Counted from the first letter of the stretch, positions 52,856 through 61,830 are shown. The stretch is DNA of 64,000 nucleotides from an uncultured Ruminiclostridium sp. (GCA_947630175.1 CANRGJ010000010.1:1-64000); one strand, 5' to 3'. The notes: generated by a model from the letters alone, not told the origin. Numbers and translations: made by a program.

Positions 52856-52977
52856 TTGACGAATCACGACAAATCTTGTATAATAAAATGTAAGGGAGCC
52901 GGTAAAACGGTCGCCCCCTATAAGTTGGTTAAGAAATAACCGCCCTGTGAGCGTTTTTTGGGCGGTTATTTTCTTTT
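52856..52977 (+). ncRNA. Antitoxin-type small RNA, copy 1 (no toxin gene opposite)
   Basis: Promoter TTGACG (52856-52861), 17 bp, TATAAT (52879-52884). RNA about 52891-52977: hairpin GGGAGCCGG...CGGTCGCCC and terminator AAATAACCGCCC...GGGCGGTTATTTTCTTTT. It duplicates the antitoxin RNA at 53046, but the opposite strand keeps only the last toxin codons (AAAAGAAAATAA). Confidence 0.7.
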
Positions 52978-53010
52978 ACTGACTGCAATACAAGTAATGT
53001 TTATAGACTG

Positions 53011-53135
53011 TTGACAAAATAGAAAAAGTTGTGTATAATATAAATAGCAAGGGGAGCCGGTAAACGGTCGCCCCCAAACGGACAATTAAAAAATAACCGC
53101 CTGTTTTGAGAGAGTAGGGCGGTTATTTTCTTTTA
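53011..53135 (+). ncRNA. Antitoxin small RNA, copy 2, antisense to the toxin 3' end
   Basis: Promoter TTGACA (53011-53016), 17 bp, TATAAT (53034-53039). RNA about 53046-53135: hairpin GGGGAGCCGG...CGGTCGCCCCC then terminator AAATAACCGCC...GGCGGTTATTTTC. The terminator overlaps the toxin stop codon on the other strand, so toxin and antitoxin transcripts pair through their 3' parts. Confidence 0.75.
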
Positions 53136-53224
53136 TGTAGAGCGTTTGCGGTAATTGCAAGTGATATAATAGCACATACAAGTATGCCTATTTGTATCAG
53201 ATCGCTTAACGTAACAAACATCAT
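53123..53224 (-). CDS. Type I toxin, small hydrophobic holin-like peptide
   Basis: 33 aa: MMFVTLSDLIQIGILVCAII, then SLAITANALHKRK. One membrane span with a basic tail, the pattern of TxpA/BsrG-type and putative holin-like toxins. The SD (AAAGGGGG) lies 7 nt before ATG 53224 and is locked in a hairpin CCCCC-GAAA-GGGGG, typical of type I toxin mRNAs. Too short for usual gene callers. Membrane-depolarising activity is expected from the family. Confidence 0.82.
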   Translation of the reverse strand: MMFVTLSDLIQIGILVCAIISLAITANALHKRK

Positions 53225-53286
53225 ACACATACCCCCTTTCGGGGGCAGGATTGACCGCCTACCGTTTGGCTTCCCTTGCATTATCT

Positions 53287-53315
53287 ATTTTACCACATTT
53301 TTCTACATATGTCAA
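53287..53315 (-). promoter_or_regulatory. Promoter of the type I toxin
   Basis: Minus strand TTGACA (53315-53310), 17-bp spacer, TAAAAT (53292-53287). The transcript starts near 53280, leaving a roughly 55-nt structured leader. Confidence 0.8.
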
Positions 53316-53329
53316 TTGAATAATTCTTT

Positions 53330-53354
53330 TAAAGACTGCTTTTGCAGTCTTTTT
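53330..53354 (+). terminator. Terminator
   Basis: AAAGACTGC/GCAGTCTTT around TTTT, followed by TTTATTT. Confidence 0.82.
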
Positions 53355-53379
53355 TATTTCCAGGAAGGAGGCATAATTT

Positions 53380-53652
53380 TTGAAAATCACGTATATTTAT
53401 CCTCAAAATCTCAAAGCAGCAGTTAAACTGTGGCTCTGGAATTTCAAGGACTTCGCAATCATTTTTATTGCTGTCCTTATCAGTATTTTTGCTTTGATAA
53501 ATGGCATTTTTATTTTCGCAGTGGCAACTTTTGTTTATGCAATACTCACAATAACGCCGGAAGATACTTCGATTATGGACTTTCTTAAACGTGCGGTCAG
53601 ATATTTCTTTTCTGTTCCGCAAACATTTTTTTGGAAGGAGAGGTTGCGGTGA
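53380..53652 (+). CDS. PrgI-family conjugation membrane protein
   Basis: 90 aa with TTG start (GAAGGAGGCATAATTT upstream). YIYPQNLKAAVKLWLWNFKD, then two adjacent helices (FAIIFIAVLISIFALINGIF and FAVATFVYAILTI) and FLKRAVRYFF. PrgI proteins sit directly before VirB4-like ATPases in Gram-positive type IV secretion systems, as here. Overlaps the next gene. Confidence 0.85.
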   Translation: MKITYIYPQNLKAAVKLWLWNFKDFAIIFIAVLISIFALINGIFIFAVATFVYAILTITPEDTSIMDFLKRAVRYFFSVPQTFFWKERLR

Positions 53653-54257
53653 AAGAACAGCAGAAAAAGAAGAACTCAACTCAGGAGCTTTTGGGCTTCA
53701 GAAGATTTACCAAATACGGAATTGAAACAGATAACGGAGAAATGCTGCTGTTTGAAATTGCGCCTATCAACATTTCCGTGCTTTCCTATGAAAACGTAGA
53801 AATAATGATACGTCATTTACAAATGGCTATGGTGACATTTCCTAATATGGAAATATTCTGTACAGACGCCTGCGAATATTTTGATGAAAACAAAGCATAT
53901 CTGCATAGCCGTATAGAGCAGGAAAACAACCCCAAAATCAGAATGTTATTACAGCAGGACATTGATGAACTGGACAATATTCAGTCAGAAACATCAACAA
54001 CAAGACAATTTACTTTCGGTCTGAAATGCGACAGAGGAATGAAGGACGAACAGATCCTTGAACTTGCCAACAAGTTTGAGAAAACGGTATCCGCAGAAAC
54101 ATTTGAAATAAAGCGTATGAAAAAGGCAGACATCAAGCGTATTCTTGCCATATACTTTGACGTGTCTAAGTACGGCGACCTTATGCCCGACTATGACGGC
54201 AATCAATATACAGACTTAATGCTACCGACTGAACAAACCGATGAAAAGGCTACATAA
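53649..54257 (+). CDS. Conjugation protein (VirB4-associated, unknown role)
   Basis: 202 aa from GTG 53649 (GGAGAGGTTGCG upstream, overlapping the PrgI stop by 4 nt). Soluble, no membrane helix. Segments TKYGIETDNGEMLLFEIAPI and NISVLSYENVEIMIRHLQMA look like the N-terminal domain of VirB4/TraC-like proteins, so it may be a separate N-terminal partner of the ATPase encoded next. This is a pattern-based inference. Confidence 0.7.
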   Translation: MKEQQKKKNSTQELLGFRRFTKYGIETDNGEMLLFEIAPINISVLSYENVEIMIRHLQMAMVTFPNMEIFCTDACEYFDENKAYLHSRIEQENNPKIRMLLQQDIDELDNIQSETSTTRQFTFGLKCDRGMKDEQILELANKFEKTVSAETFEIKRMKKADIKRILAIYFDVSKYGDLMPDYDGNQYTDLMLPTEQTDEKAT

Positions 54258-54263
54258 TCAATG

Positions 54264-54316
54264 TAGTCTTTGTAAATTCACAAAGAAATTTGTGGGTTTA
54301 CAAAGACTATTTTTTA
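54264..54316 (+). terminator. Terminator-like hairpin inside the transfer operon
   Basis: TAGTCTTTGTAAA pairs with TTTACAAAGACTA, with an inner CACAAA/TTTGTG, and seven T follow. It lies 18 bp before virB4, so it may lower VirB4 expression or act as an attenuator. Confidence 0.75.
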
Positions 54317-54334
54317 TAATGAAAGGAGTTAATA

Positions 54335-56167
54335 ATGGCTATCAGAAAAAAGAAAGAACTTACACCAGAACAGGTGGAAACAAATTATGTAAAGGATTTT
54401 TTTGACATCATATCACCGACCGCTATTAAGTTTTTTGCAGACCACTACGTCGTAGGAAATACATACAGAAGCGTTTGGGCAATAAGAGATTATCCGTCAG
54501 TGACAGAGGAACAGGCAATACTATCCCGTTTGGCGGATAAAAACGGTGTTACTCTTAAAATCTACAATCGGTTGGTAGAACCAGCTGAACAACAAAGTAT
54601 ATCACAGAACGCTATGCGGAAAAACACAATGAAAGCAGGTGGAAACAATATCAACGAGGCGTTGGAAGCGCAAAACAATATTGAGCTGATAAATGATATG
54701 ATAACTGACCAGATCAGAAATAAAATACCTCTTTTTCACTGTGCCGTCTTAATCGAATTTCAGGCAAAAGACAAAGAAGAACTTAAGGAATTACAATCAG
54801 ATGTGGCAATGGAGCTTACACGTTCCAAGATTTCAGCTGACCACCTTTTTCTTCGGCAACAAGAAGGTTTTCTTTCCGTCTTTCTTACAGGAAAAAATCA
54901 GCTTAGAAGTCAATTTGAACGGGTACTGCCCGCTACGTCCGTAGCAAATTTATTTCCATTGAACTTTTCAGGAAAAACCGATCCACACGGTATACGGATA
55001 GGCAGAGATAAGTACGGCACTAATATTGTTGTGGACTTTGACCGAAGAACGTCTGACAAAACAAACCCAAATATTTTAATATTGGGCAATCCGGGACAAG
55101 GCAAGAGTTTTTTATTAAAACTGATAGTTGTAAATTTTCGTGAAACCGGAAAGCACATAATTCTGTTGGACGCAGAAGGTGAATACATAGACCTTACTGA
55201 AGCGTTAGGCGGCTGTTATATTGACTTTATGAGTGGTGAATACATCATAAATCCTCTTGAACCTAAATCTTGGAACGATGAACCTGACAAGGCAGACAAG
55301 GACGCTCCGGAAGCCTTCCGTAAGGCTACACGATTAAGTCAGCATATAGCTTTTCTCAAAGATTTTTTCCGTTCCTATAAGGACTTTACCGACGCACAGC
55401 TTGATACAATAGAGATACTTTTATCCAAACTTTACAGCAACTTTGGCATAAATAATTTTACAGATTTTTCAAAGAAAAAGCCTACCGATTACCCCTTAAT
55501 GGAGGACTTTTATAAGCTGGTAGAAGATGAATTTATGAATTATGACAAGAATAAAAAACATATTTACACTGAGGAAATTCTGCAGGAAATATGCCTTGGA
55601 ATACATTCTATGTGTGTCGGCTCAGAGAGCAAATACTTTAATGGTTACACTAACATAACCGACGACGCACTGCTTTGTTTCGGAGTTAAAGGACTTATGG
55701 ACACCAATAAGCGGCTTAAAAACACAATGCTTTTTAACATCTTGGCATACATGAGCAATGAGCTTCTTAACAAAGGAAATACAATGGCGTCCATTGACGA
55801 AATGTATTTATTCCTCACAAATATGACGGCAATCGAATATATCCGCAATCTTTCAAAGCGTGGAAGGAAGCAGGAATCAGGTATCATTCTTGCAAGTCAA
55901 AACGTAGAAGATTTTCTCGCTCCGGGCATTAAGGAATACACAAAGCCATTGCTTTCCATTCCGACACACCGTTTTCTGTTTTACCCGGGACAGGTCAACC
56001 CAAAGGACTATATCGACGCTTTGCAGGTAGCGGAAAATGAATTTGAACTTATAAAATATCCCGAAAGAGGTACTTGTTTTTACTGCTGCGGAAACGAAAG
56101 GTATCTCTTGCAGGTATCGGCTCCTGACTATAAGTCTAAGCTGTTTGGAACAGCAGGCGGGCGTTAA
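54335..56167 (+). CDS. virB4: VirB4/ConE-family conjugation ATPase
   Basis: 610 aa. Walker A ILGNPGQGKSFLLK (about residue 250), DAEGEYIDLTEALGGCYIDF, and Walker B-like ASIDEMYLFLTNM (about residue 486) followed by SKRGRKQESGIILASQN. Powers assembly of the type IV secretion channel and substrate transfer. Slightly shorter than typical because its N-terminal domain may be encoded separately upstream. AAAGGAG precedes the ATG. Confidence 0.95.
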   Translation: MAIRKKKELTPEQVETNYVKDFFDIISPTAIKFFADHYVVGNTYRSVWAIRDYPSVTEEQAILSRLADKNGVTLKIYNRLVEPAEQQSISQNAMRKNTMKAGGNNINEALEAQNNIELINDMITDQIRNKIPLFHCAVLIEFQAKDKEELKELQSDVAMELTRSKISADHLFLRQQEGFLSVFLTGKNQLRSQFERVLPATSVANLFPLNFSGKTDPHGIRIGRDKYGTNIVVDFDRRTSDKTNPNILILGNPGQGKSFLLKLIVVNFRETGKHIILLDAEGEYIDLTEALGGCYIDFMSGEYIINPLEPKSWNDEPDKADKDAPEAFRKATRLSQHIAFLKDFFRSYKDFTDAQLDTIEILLSKLYSNFGINNFTDFSKKKPTDYPLMEDFYKLVEDEFMNYDKNKKHIYTEEILQEICLGIHSMCVGSESKYFNGYTNITDDALLCFGVKGLMDTNKRLKNTMLFNILAYMSNELLNKGNTMASIDEMYLFLTNMTAIEYIRNLSKRGRKQESGIILASQNVEDFLAPGIKEYTKPLLSIPTHRFLFYPGQVNPKDYIDALQVAENEFELIKYPERGTCFYCCGNERYLLQVSAPDYKSKLFGTAGGR

Positions 56168-56191
56168 TAGGCAGAAAAGAAAGGAAATACT

Positions 56192-56806
56192 ATGACAAAA
56201 ACAATAGCCGCTGCCCTTAAAAGAATAATAGAAATGCTCACAAATCCTGATGAAAGAAAGCAAGTTGGAAAACGGATTGCAGCGATTTTTATCATCTTTT
56301 TTCTGCTGCTCCTTTTACCCACACTGATATGTACAAGCGTTGTTTCTTATTTTTTCAGCGGCGAAACCACGGAGGAAAATTGGCAGACATTAGTAAACGC
56401 TTTGGACGACGAACACAAAGAAGTATTGGAAAAACTTGAGGAAGAATTTGAGGAAAACGATATGCTTGACCGTTGGAACGAAGCAAAAGTCCTGACGGTT
56501 TTTTACTTATATGATATATCAATTGAGCCAAGTTTTTCTTTCAGAATTAAAGTTTGTTTTAATGGTGACCCTACCACGGAAGAACTGCTTGAAGCTGTTG
56601 CAGAAATGTTTGAAATTGATACAATAGATCAAGAAAATTTTGAAGAACTTGTTGCAATGTATTACATTGAACCGCCGCCAAAACCAGAAGAAACTACTTC
56701 TACGGTAACAGCTACCACACCTGAAACTACAACAGAACCGGATCCGGAAGTGACCACTTCCCCGCCGCCGTGGAGTACAAGTAAACCCATTGATTTTTGG
56801 TTTTAA
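56192..56806 (+). CDS. Membrane protein with Thr/Pro-rich C-terminus, possibly a truncated transfer hydrolase
   Basis: 204 aa: basic N-terminus, one membrane helix (IAAIFIIFFLLLLLPTLICT, about residues 30-50), a Glu-rich helical ectodomain and a Thr/Pro-rich tail (ETTSTVTATTPETTTE). In related ICEs, as I recall, the gene after virB4 encodes a membrane-anchored peptidoglycan hydrolase; here the front half looks similar but no NlpC/P60, CHAP or lysozyme domain follows, and the frame ends in A+T-rich repeats. It may be truncated or a distinct accessory protein. Confidence 0.6.
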   Translation: MTKTIAAALKRIIEMLTNPDERKQVGKRIAAIFIIFFLLLLLPTLICTSVVSYFFSGETTEENWQTLVNALDDEHKEVLEKLEEEFEENDMLDRWNEAKVLTVFYLYDISIEPSFSFRIKVCFNGDPTTEELLEAVAEMFEIDTIDQENFEELVAMYYIEPPPKPEETTSTVTATTPETTTEPDPEVTTSPPPWSTSKPIDFWF

Positions 56807-56816
56807 CTTTGAATCA

Positions 56817-57045
56817 TATATTTTTTTATTCTGCTGACGGTGCTTTTTTCAAAAAATCAAGCAAAATTTTTATTATCAACGGCTCCAATTTTTATAAAAA
56901 TCATTAAACATTTTTAAAATTTCAAACGATTTTTGTACTCAGCAACAACAAATTTCACACTGTTTTTTATTCTGCTGAGGGCACTTTTTCAAAAAAAATT
57001 CAAGTGAATTTTCATCGCCAGCGGCTAAAATTTTTAAGAAAAAAG
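56817..57045. repeat. Two imperfect direct repeats in A+T-rich DNA
   Basis: Units of about 80 bp at roughly 56821-56905 and 56962-57042 share TTTTTTATTCTGCTGA, a TTTTTCAAAAAA block, TCAAG and an end near CGGCT followed by an A/T run. No gene. They separate the truncated-looking gene at 56192 from the DUF6103-like gene. Confidence 0.65.
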
Positions 57046-57058
57046 GAGGTACATTTCA

Positions 57059-57307
57059 ATGAAAAAAATTACTTTTTCAATAGAATGGAACGAAGAAAAA
57101 GCAGCAGCTTTGAAGATGTTTTTGGAACAAAAACATATCTGTTTGGAAGATAAAATCATTGAATTTCTTGACGGACTTTATATAAAAACTGTCCCCTCTG
57201 CTGTGAGAAATTATGTTGATTTAAAGTCGGCTGCTCCCCAAAAAGCACCTGCAAAAATACAAAATATCACTCCCAAAAATGATGAAAATACGACCGAAAC
57301 AGTGTAA
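57059..57307 (+). CDS. DUF6103-like small ICE protein
   Basis: 82 aa: ITFSIEWNEEKAAALKMFLE, DKIIEFLDGLYIKTVPSAVR, then a Lys/Pro/Asn-rich tail. Its plan matches small proteins (DUF6103) encoded just before relaxosome genes in Firmicute ICEs. AAAAGGAGG precedes the ATG. Function unknown. Confidence 0.7.
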   Translation: MKKITFSIEWNEEKAAALKMFLEQKHICLEDKIIEFLDGLYIKTVPSAVRNYVDLKSAAPQKAPAKIQNITPKNDENTTETV

Positions 57308-57358
57308 ACCCCGCTATATTGATTTTTGTCCTATTTTGGTAGGTTGAAAAATAAGCAG

Positions 57359-57590
57359 GATAAAGGAGTGCCGTCACTTCGTGACGACGCTCCGAGTTAC
57401 AGCGGTCGGCAACGCCGACCGCAAAAGGATTTAAGCACATTTCACTATATTAAAATTTGTGACGGCATTTTTTAAGCTATGACAGCAAATATGACGGCAG
57501 TTGTGACGGCTTACAAATGTTAAAACAGTATTGCAAAAGGCTTTTGTGTGACGGCATTACGGCGTCAAAAATGCCGTCACATACAAAAAC
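57359..57590. other. oriT: Probable origin of transfer (oriT) region
   Basis: Non-coding stretch before the relaxosome genes with repeated GTGACGGC: direct at 57459-57466, 57503-57510 and 57548-57555, TGACGGCA at 57492-57499, inverted at 57370-57377 and 57573-57580. Also a perfect hairpin GCGGTCGGC/GCCGACCGC (57412-57421 side, 9-bp arms, AAC loop) and CGTCAC/GTGACG (57372-57385). Position and iterons fit binding sites for the ribbon-helix-helix protein and relaxase that follow. Confidence 0.65.
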
Positions 57591-57605
57591 CTATTGGAGG
57601 ATTAT

Positions 57606-58025
57606 ATGGGATCATCAGATGAAATCACAAAAGGCAAAGCAAAGGTTACAATTCGTCTGGAAGAAAAAATTATTGAACAGATAAGAATTATGTCTAAAGA
57701 AGATAATTGTTCCTCGCAGAATGAATTTATTACAAAAGCAATAGAATTTTATTGCGGTTACCTTTCTATGAATAATAGCGAAGAATTTCTATCCAAAATT
57801 TTAACATCAACATTAAAATCACTTATTGCTGAAAGTGATAATAAAGTCAATCGTATGCTTTTCAAATTGGCGGTAGAACAGGCAATGACCATGAATATTA
57901 TAGCAGCCAACAATGATATGGACGACATTTCTCTTTCACGGCTTAGGGGAAGCTGCGTTGACGAAGTCAAACGGTTGAACGGAGGCTTTTCTTTTGAGGA
58001 CGCAGTTAAGTGGCAGAAAGGATAA
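57606..58025 (+). CDS. Ribbon-helix-helix relaxosome accessory protein (MobC-like)
   Basis: 139 aa from ATG 57606 (GGAGGATTAT upstream; an in-frame start at 57594 lacks a site). N-terminal ribbon-helix-helix: KAKVTIRLEEKIIEQIRIMS, EDNCSSQNEFITKAIEFYCG. The remainder is helical. It lies between the iteron-rich region and the relaxase gene, so it probably binds oriT DNA and assists nicking. Confidence 0.82.
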   Translation: MGSSDEITKGKAKVTIRLEEKIIEQIRIMSKEDNCSSQNEFITKAIEFYCGYLSMNNSEEFLSKILTSTLKSLIAESDNKVNRMLFKLAVEQAMTMNIIAANNDMDDISLSRLRGSCVDEVKRLNGGFSFEDAVKWQKG

Positions 58026-58031
58026 TATAAA

Positions 58032-60443
58032 ATGGCAAGGCTTGTGGTCAAATGCAAGTACCTTAAAGGCGGCGGAAAAAAGAGGGGCGGCTATGTTAAA
58101 TATATTGCAACCCGTGAAGGCGTTGCAAAAATTGATAAAAGCCAACGTAGTCGTCCGGTAACCAAAAATCAGGAAGAACTTATAAAAAATCTTTTGAATG
58201 ATTTTCCTGACACAAAAGAAATGTTAGAATATGAGGATTACATAAAATATAAAACCGTCGGAACAGCTTCAGACTTTATAAGTCGAGCGATCGAAGAAAA
58301 CATAAACAAAATTGATGAGGAAACAACGACCTATGCAGATTATATTGCTACACGACCGGGAGCAGAATATATCAGTGGAACACACGGTTTGTTTACCAAT
58401 GCGGGCGTTCCTATTAACCTTGAAGATGTTTCAGATGAGCTTAATAAATTTCAAGGTAATGTCTGGACTATAATATGCTCTCTGCGTAGAGAGGACGCAA
58501 AGACTCTCGGCTTTGAAAGCGGTGAAAGGTGGAGAGATATGCTTCGTTCACAAGCTATTTCTCTTGCTAACAATTTGAAAATTCCAATTGAAAATTTCAA
58601 GTGGTATGCAGCCTTTCACAATGAAAGCTACCACCCGCATATACACCTTATAGCGTATTCAACTGAACCGAAAGAAGGTTTTCTCACCAAGAAAGGAATT
58701 GAAAACATAAAGTCTGCGTTCGCCAACGACATTTTTTCCGAAGAAATGCACGGGTACTATGTAAATCAGACCGAGAAAAGGAACGAACTTCGCTCAGAAA
58801 GCGCTGAAAAAATCAAAGCGATCGTTGAGCAAATAAATAGCGGAAACTACACAAATCATACAGTCGAACATATGCTTTTACAGCTTGCCGACAGACTAAA
58901 TAAAACAAAAGGTAAAAAAGTCTATGGCTATCTCAAACCGGACATAAAGAAACAGGTTGACAATATAGCAGAAGAAATAGCAAGCGACCCACGCTTAAAG
59001 GAACTATATGAGCTTTGGTATATTGAACAGGAAAAGATTATAAGGATATATAATCAAAAAGTGCCGCAGCGAGTGTCCATTTCAAAGAACAACAAATTCA
59101 AGTCGATAAAAAATGTGATAATCAGAGAAGCTATAAATATACAACAAAATGCAATAGACGAAACACCAGCACAAGAAATTCCTTTTTTTATTGACGTTGA
59201 TATTAAATCGGATTCAAAAGATTTTGATATACCTGATGATGATTATATATCTGACAATCATATTGAGGTAAACGAGGCTGAACTTTTCGGTTTCAAAGGA
59301 AGGCAAAAAAAGAACTGGTGGAACGATATATACAAGCAAGCTCGTAAATACCTTTATGGCACAAAAGAGATACCACCTGATTTTCAAAAGGCGTTTTATC
59401 TTTTGGAAACCGAAACTGACAACGGCAACGGTTACGCAATGTTTGATACAGCGAAAATGTACCTTTCCGGTTTGGGCTGCGACAAAAATGAAGAAACAGC
59501 ACAAGAATGGTTTGCAAAAGCATATCATGCATTTAAAGAAAAAATACCTGCTGAAAAGGATCCTTCTTACTTACAATATCGAGTGGGAAAACTTTACACT
59601 TTTGGTTATGGTGTTGAACAAGACTATTCAAAAGCGGCAGAGTGGTACAAAAAAGCGGTTGAAAAAAATAATCCTTTTGCCGAATATGCTCTCGGCTGTT
59701 TATATAGAAACGGGCAGGGCGTTGAGCAAAACGACAAAACAGCGTTTCAATTCTTTACGAGGGCGGCACAGCACGAAAATAAACCCAATGCTTATGCTCA
59801 ATATGAACTTGGTGTTATGCTTGAACAAGGTATCGGAACTGAAGTCAATGAAGTAAAATCTGCAGAGTGGTACGCTCAAGCATATAATGGATTTTTGATG
59901 ATTCTGGATACCTATCCTGATGATAAACTGTACTTCCATATCGGCTCTATGAATTTGTTCGGCAAAGGCACAGCGGTAGATCTCAATAAAGCAAAATATT
60001 ATTTTGAAAAATCCGCCAGCATTGGCAATGTAAATGCTCTGTACGGTCTTGGAAAATTGTATCTAAACGAAAATTTTGAACAACATGATATACACAAAGC
60101 TGTTGATTATTTGAAAAAAGCAGCAGAAAAAGGTTCTGATTATGCAATGTATCGCCTCGGTATTATTTATTTACACTACAAGGAATTGCAGGACACGGAA
60201 ACAGGCTTGCAATATTTACAAAGTGCCGCAGAAAACGGGAATCCATATGCGGCGGAATACTTGCAACAATATCAAGAAAACAAAGCATGTTTCGCTGTGC
60301 AAGGTGCTATCGGGTTGTTTCATCACTTGGCGATGATGTTCAGAGATTATCAGCAAAAAAATAAGCATACAATCCCTGATGAACGTAAAATAAGGATAAA
60401 AATTGCAGAAAAGAAACAAGCACAAGGACAAAAACAAGATTAA
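58032..60443 (+). CDS. MobP-type relaxase fused to Sel1 repeats
   Basis: 803 aa. The relaxase domain (about residues 1-250) begins LVVKCKYLKGGGKKRGGYVK and carries the metal-binding His cluster in FHNESYHPHIHLIAYS (about residues 195-208). A linker of about 190 residues follows. Residues about 443-755 form roughly eight Sel1/TPR-like repeats (for example YRVGKLYTFGYGVEQDYSKA, YALGCLYRNGQGVEQNDKTA). Relaxases nick oriT and pilot the strand; Sel1 repeats mediate protein contacts, perhaps with the secretion channel. Starts 6 bp after the RHH gene. Confidence 0.9.
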   Translation: MARLVVKCKYLKGGGKKRGGYVKYIATREGVAKIDKSQRSRPVTKNQEELIKNLLNDFPDTKEMLEYEDYIKYKTVGTASDFISRAIEENINKIDEETTTYADYIATRPGAEYISGTHGLFTNAGVPINLEDVSDELNKFQGNVWTIICSLRREDAKTLGFESGERWRDMLRSQAISLANNLKIPIENFKWYAAFHNESYHPHIHLIAYSTEPKEGFLTKKGIENIKSAFANDIFSEEMHGYYVNQTEKRNELRSESAEKIKAIVEQINSGNYTNHTVEHMLLQLADRLNKTKGKKVYGYLKPDIKKQVDNIAEEIASDPRLKELYELWYIEQEKIIRIYNQKVPQRVSISKNNKFKSIKNVIIREAINIQQNAIDETPAQEIPFFIDVDIKSDSKDFDIPDDDYISDNHIEVNEAELFGFKGRQKKNWWNDIYKQARKYLYGTKEIPPDFQKAFYLLETETDNGNGYAMFDTAKMYLSGLGCDKNEETAQEWFAKAYHAFKEKIPAEKDPSYLQYRVGKLYTFGYGVEQDYSKAAEWYKKAVEKNNPFAEYALGCLYRNGQGVEQNDKTAFQFFTRAAQHENKPNAYAQYELGVMLEQGIGTEVNEVKSAEWYAQAYNGFLMILDTYPDDKLYFHIGSMNLFGKGTAVDLNKAKYYFEKSASIGNVNALYGLGKLYLNENFEQHDIHKAVDYLKKAAEKGSDYAMYRLGIIYLHYKELQDTETGLQYLQSAAENGNPYAAEYLQQYQENKACFAVQGAIGLFHHLAMMFRDYQQKNKHTIPDERKIRIKIAEKKQAQGQKQD

Positions 60444-60486
60444 AAAGCCGTATAATGCGGCTTTATTTTTTTTAAGGAGTAAAAAA

Positions 60487-61830
60487 ATGGCAAGTAAAAA
60501 CTACTTTTCCCGTGAACAAATCGACATTGCAAAAAACACTAATTTAGTGGATCTTTTGCAACGAAACGGTGAACAGCTTAAGCGTTCCGGATCGGAATAT
60601 GAGTGGAAAGACGGAACGCAGAAAGTCACTATCCGAAATAATGTGTTTTTCCACCAATATGAGAGGGTAGGCGGAAGTGCGATCGAGTTTTGTGAAAAAT
60701 TCTACGGAATGAATTTCGCACAAGCCGTTTCCTATCTTTTGGGGCAGCAAGGGCAGTCCCCTACTCCGTCAGAATACAGCAGTATAAAAAATACAAGTTA
60801 TTATTCCCCGCCGCCCAAATATGAAAGCGGAAATTTTATTCTTCCGCCGAAAAATGCAGATATGAAACGAGCATATGCATATCTTTTAAGCGGTCGGAAA
60901 CTCGACAAAAATGTAGTTAACACTTTCATAAAAGCAGGAATGATTTATGAAAGTGCTGTTCATCATAATGTGGTATTTGTCGGCTACGATAAAGACGGCA
61001 ACGCAAGACACGCCAGCAAGCGTGGGACAGCTACAAAAAGCACATACAAAGGAAACGTAGAACACAGCGTACCCGAATATAGCTTTCACTGGAATGGCAC
61101 AAGCAACAGGCTGTTTCTCTTTGAAGCTCCCATTGATATGTTATCCTTCATATCAATGCACCAAAAGAATTGGGAAAAACAGAGCTTTGCAGCCTGCTGT
61201 TCTGTTTCCGACAAGGTGCTTTTCCAATGCTTACAGGATAATCCAAGCATTACCGAAGTGTATCTGTGCCTTGACAACGACGAGGCGGGGCAAGCCGCCG
61301 AGAAAAGAATGACCGAAAAGCTGAAAGCTATGGAACGGGAAATAAACGTAAATTACCTCATACCCACATATAAGGACTGGAACGAAGATTTGCAGGCACT
61401 TGTAGGCGGAGGAGAAGCACAGGCGGTTAAATCGCCAGTGCCTGTTTCAAACGAACAAAAGCAGGAAAACGAACGCCGGCTTGCAAGAGCAATAGACGGC
61501 ATAAAACGATATGCCGCAAATATTATGCTGTACTATGACGATACAGTAAAGGCGGCATTTGACAGCGGCGATAAACAGGAATTTGACAAAGCAGTTTATA
61601 AGAGTCTTACCGAAGCTGTTTTCAGCCTTGGCAAAGGTGACGAAACGATAGAAATGACCGAAACAAAAGATTTTGAAGTGTTGTTTGAAAAAATGAGTAC
61701 AAATCACGATTTTTCTCAATCGCTGTGCAGCGATATATCTGTTATGCTGTACGAGAGGTACATTACGCCCGGAGGTATAGAGAAATTGGAGATTGAGGAA
61801 GAACCTCAAGGCATTATACAAACAATGTAA
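60487..61830 (+). CDS. DUF3991/Toprim primase-like protein
   Basis: 447 aa from ATG 60487 (AAGGAGTAAAAAA upstream). An N-terminal DnaG-like zinc-finger/DUF3991 region (NYFSREQIDIAKNTNLVDLL, RVGGSAIEFCEKFYGMNFAQ), then a Toprim domain (about residues 210-290: LFLFEAPIDMLSFISMHQ with the Glu, VYLCLDNDEAGQAAEKRM with the DxD). It may prime the complementary strand after transfer. The C-terminal helical part ends EEPQGIIQTM, the tail shared with other ICE proteins. Confidence 0.85.
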   Translation: MASKNYFSREQIDIAKNTNLVDLLQRNGEQLKRSGSEYEWKDGTQKVTIRNNVFFHQYERVGGSAIEFCEKFYGMNFAQAVSYLLGQQGQSPTPSEYSSIKNTSYYSPPPKYESGNFILPPKNADMKRAYAYLLSGRKLDKNVVNTFIKAGMIYESAVHHNVVFVGYDKDGNARHASKRGTATKSTYKGNVEHSVPEYSFHWNGTSNRLFLFEAPIDMLSFISMHQKNWEKQSFAACCSVSDKVLFQCLQDNPSITEVYLCLDNDEAGQAAEKRMTEKLKAMEREINVNYLIPTYKDWNEDLQALVGGGEAQAVKSPVPVSNEQKQENERRLARAIDGIKRYAANIMLYYDDTVKAAFDSGDKQEFDKAVYKSLTEAVFSLGKGDETIEMTETKDFEVLFEKMSTNHDFSQSLCSDISVMLYERYITPGGIEKLEIEEEPQGIIQTM

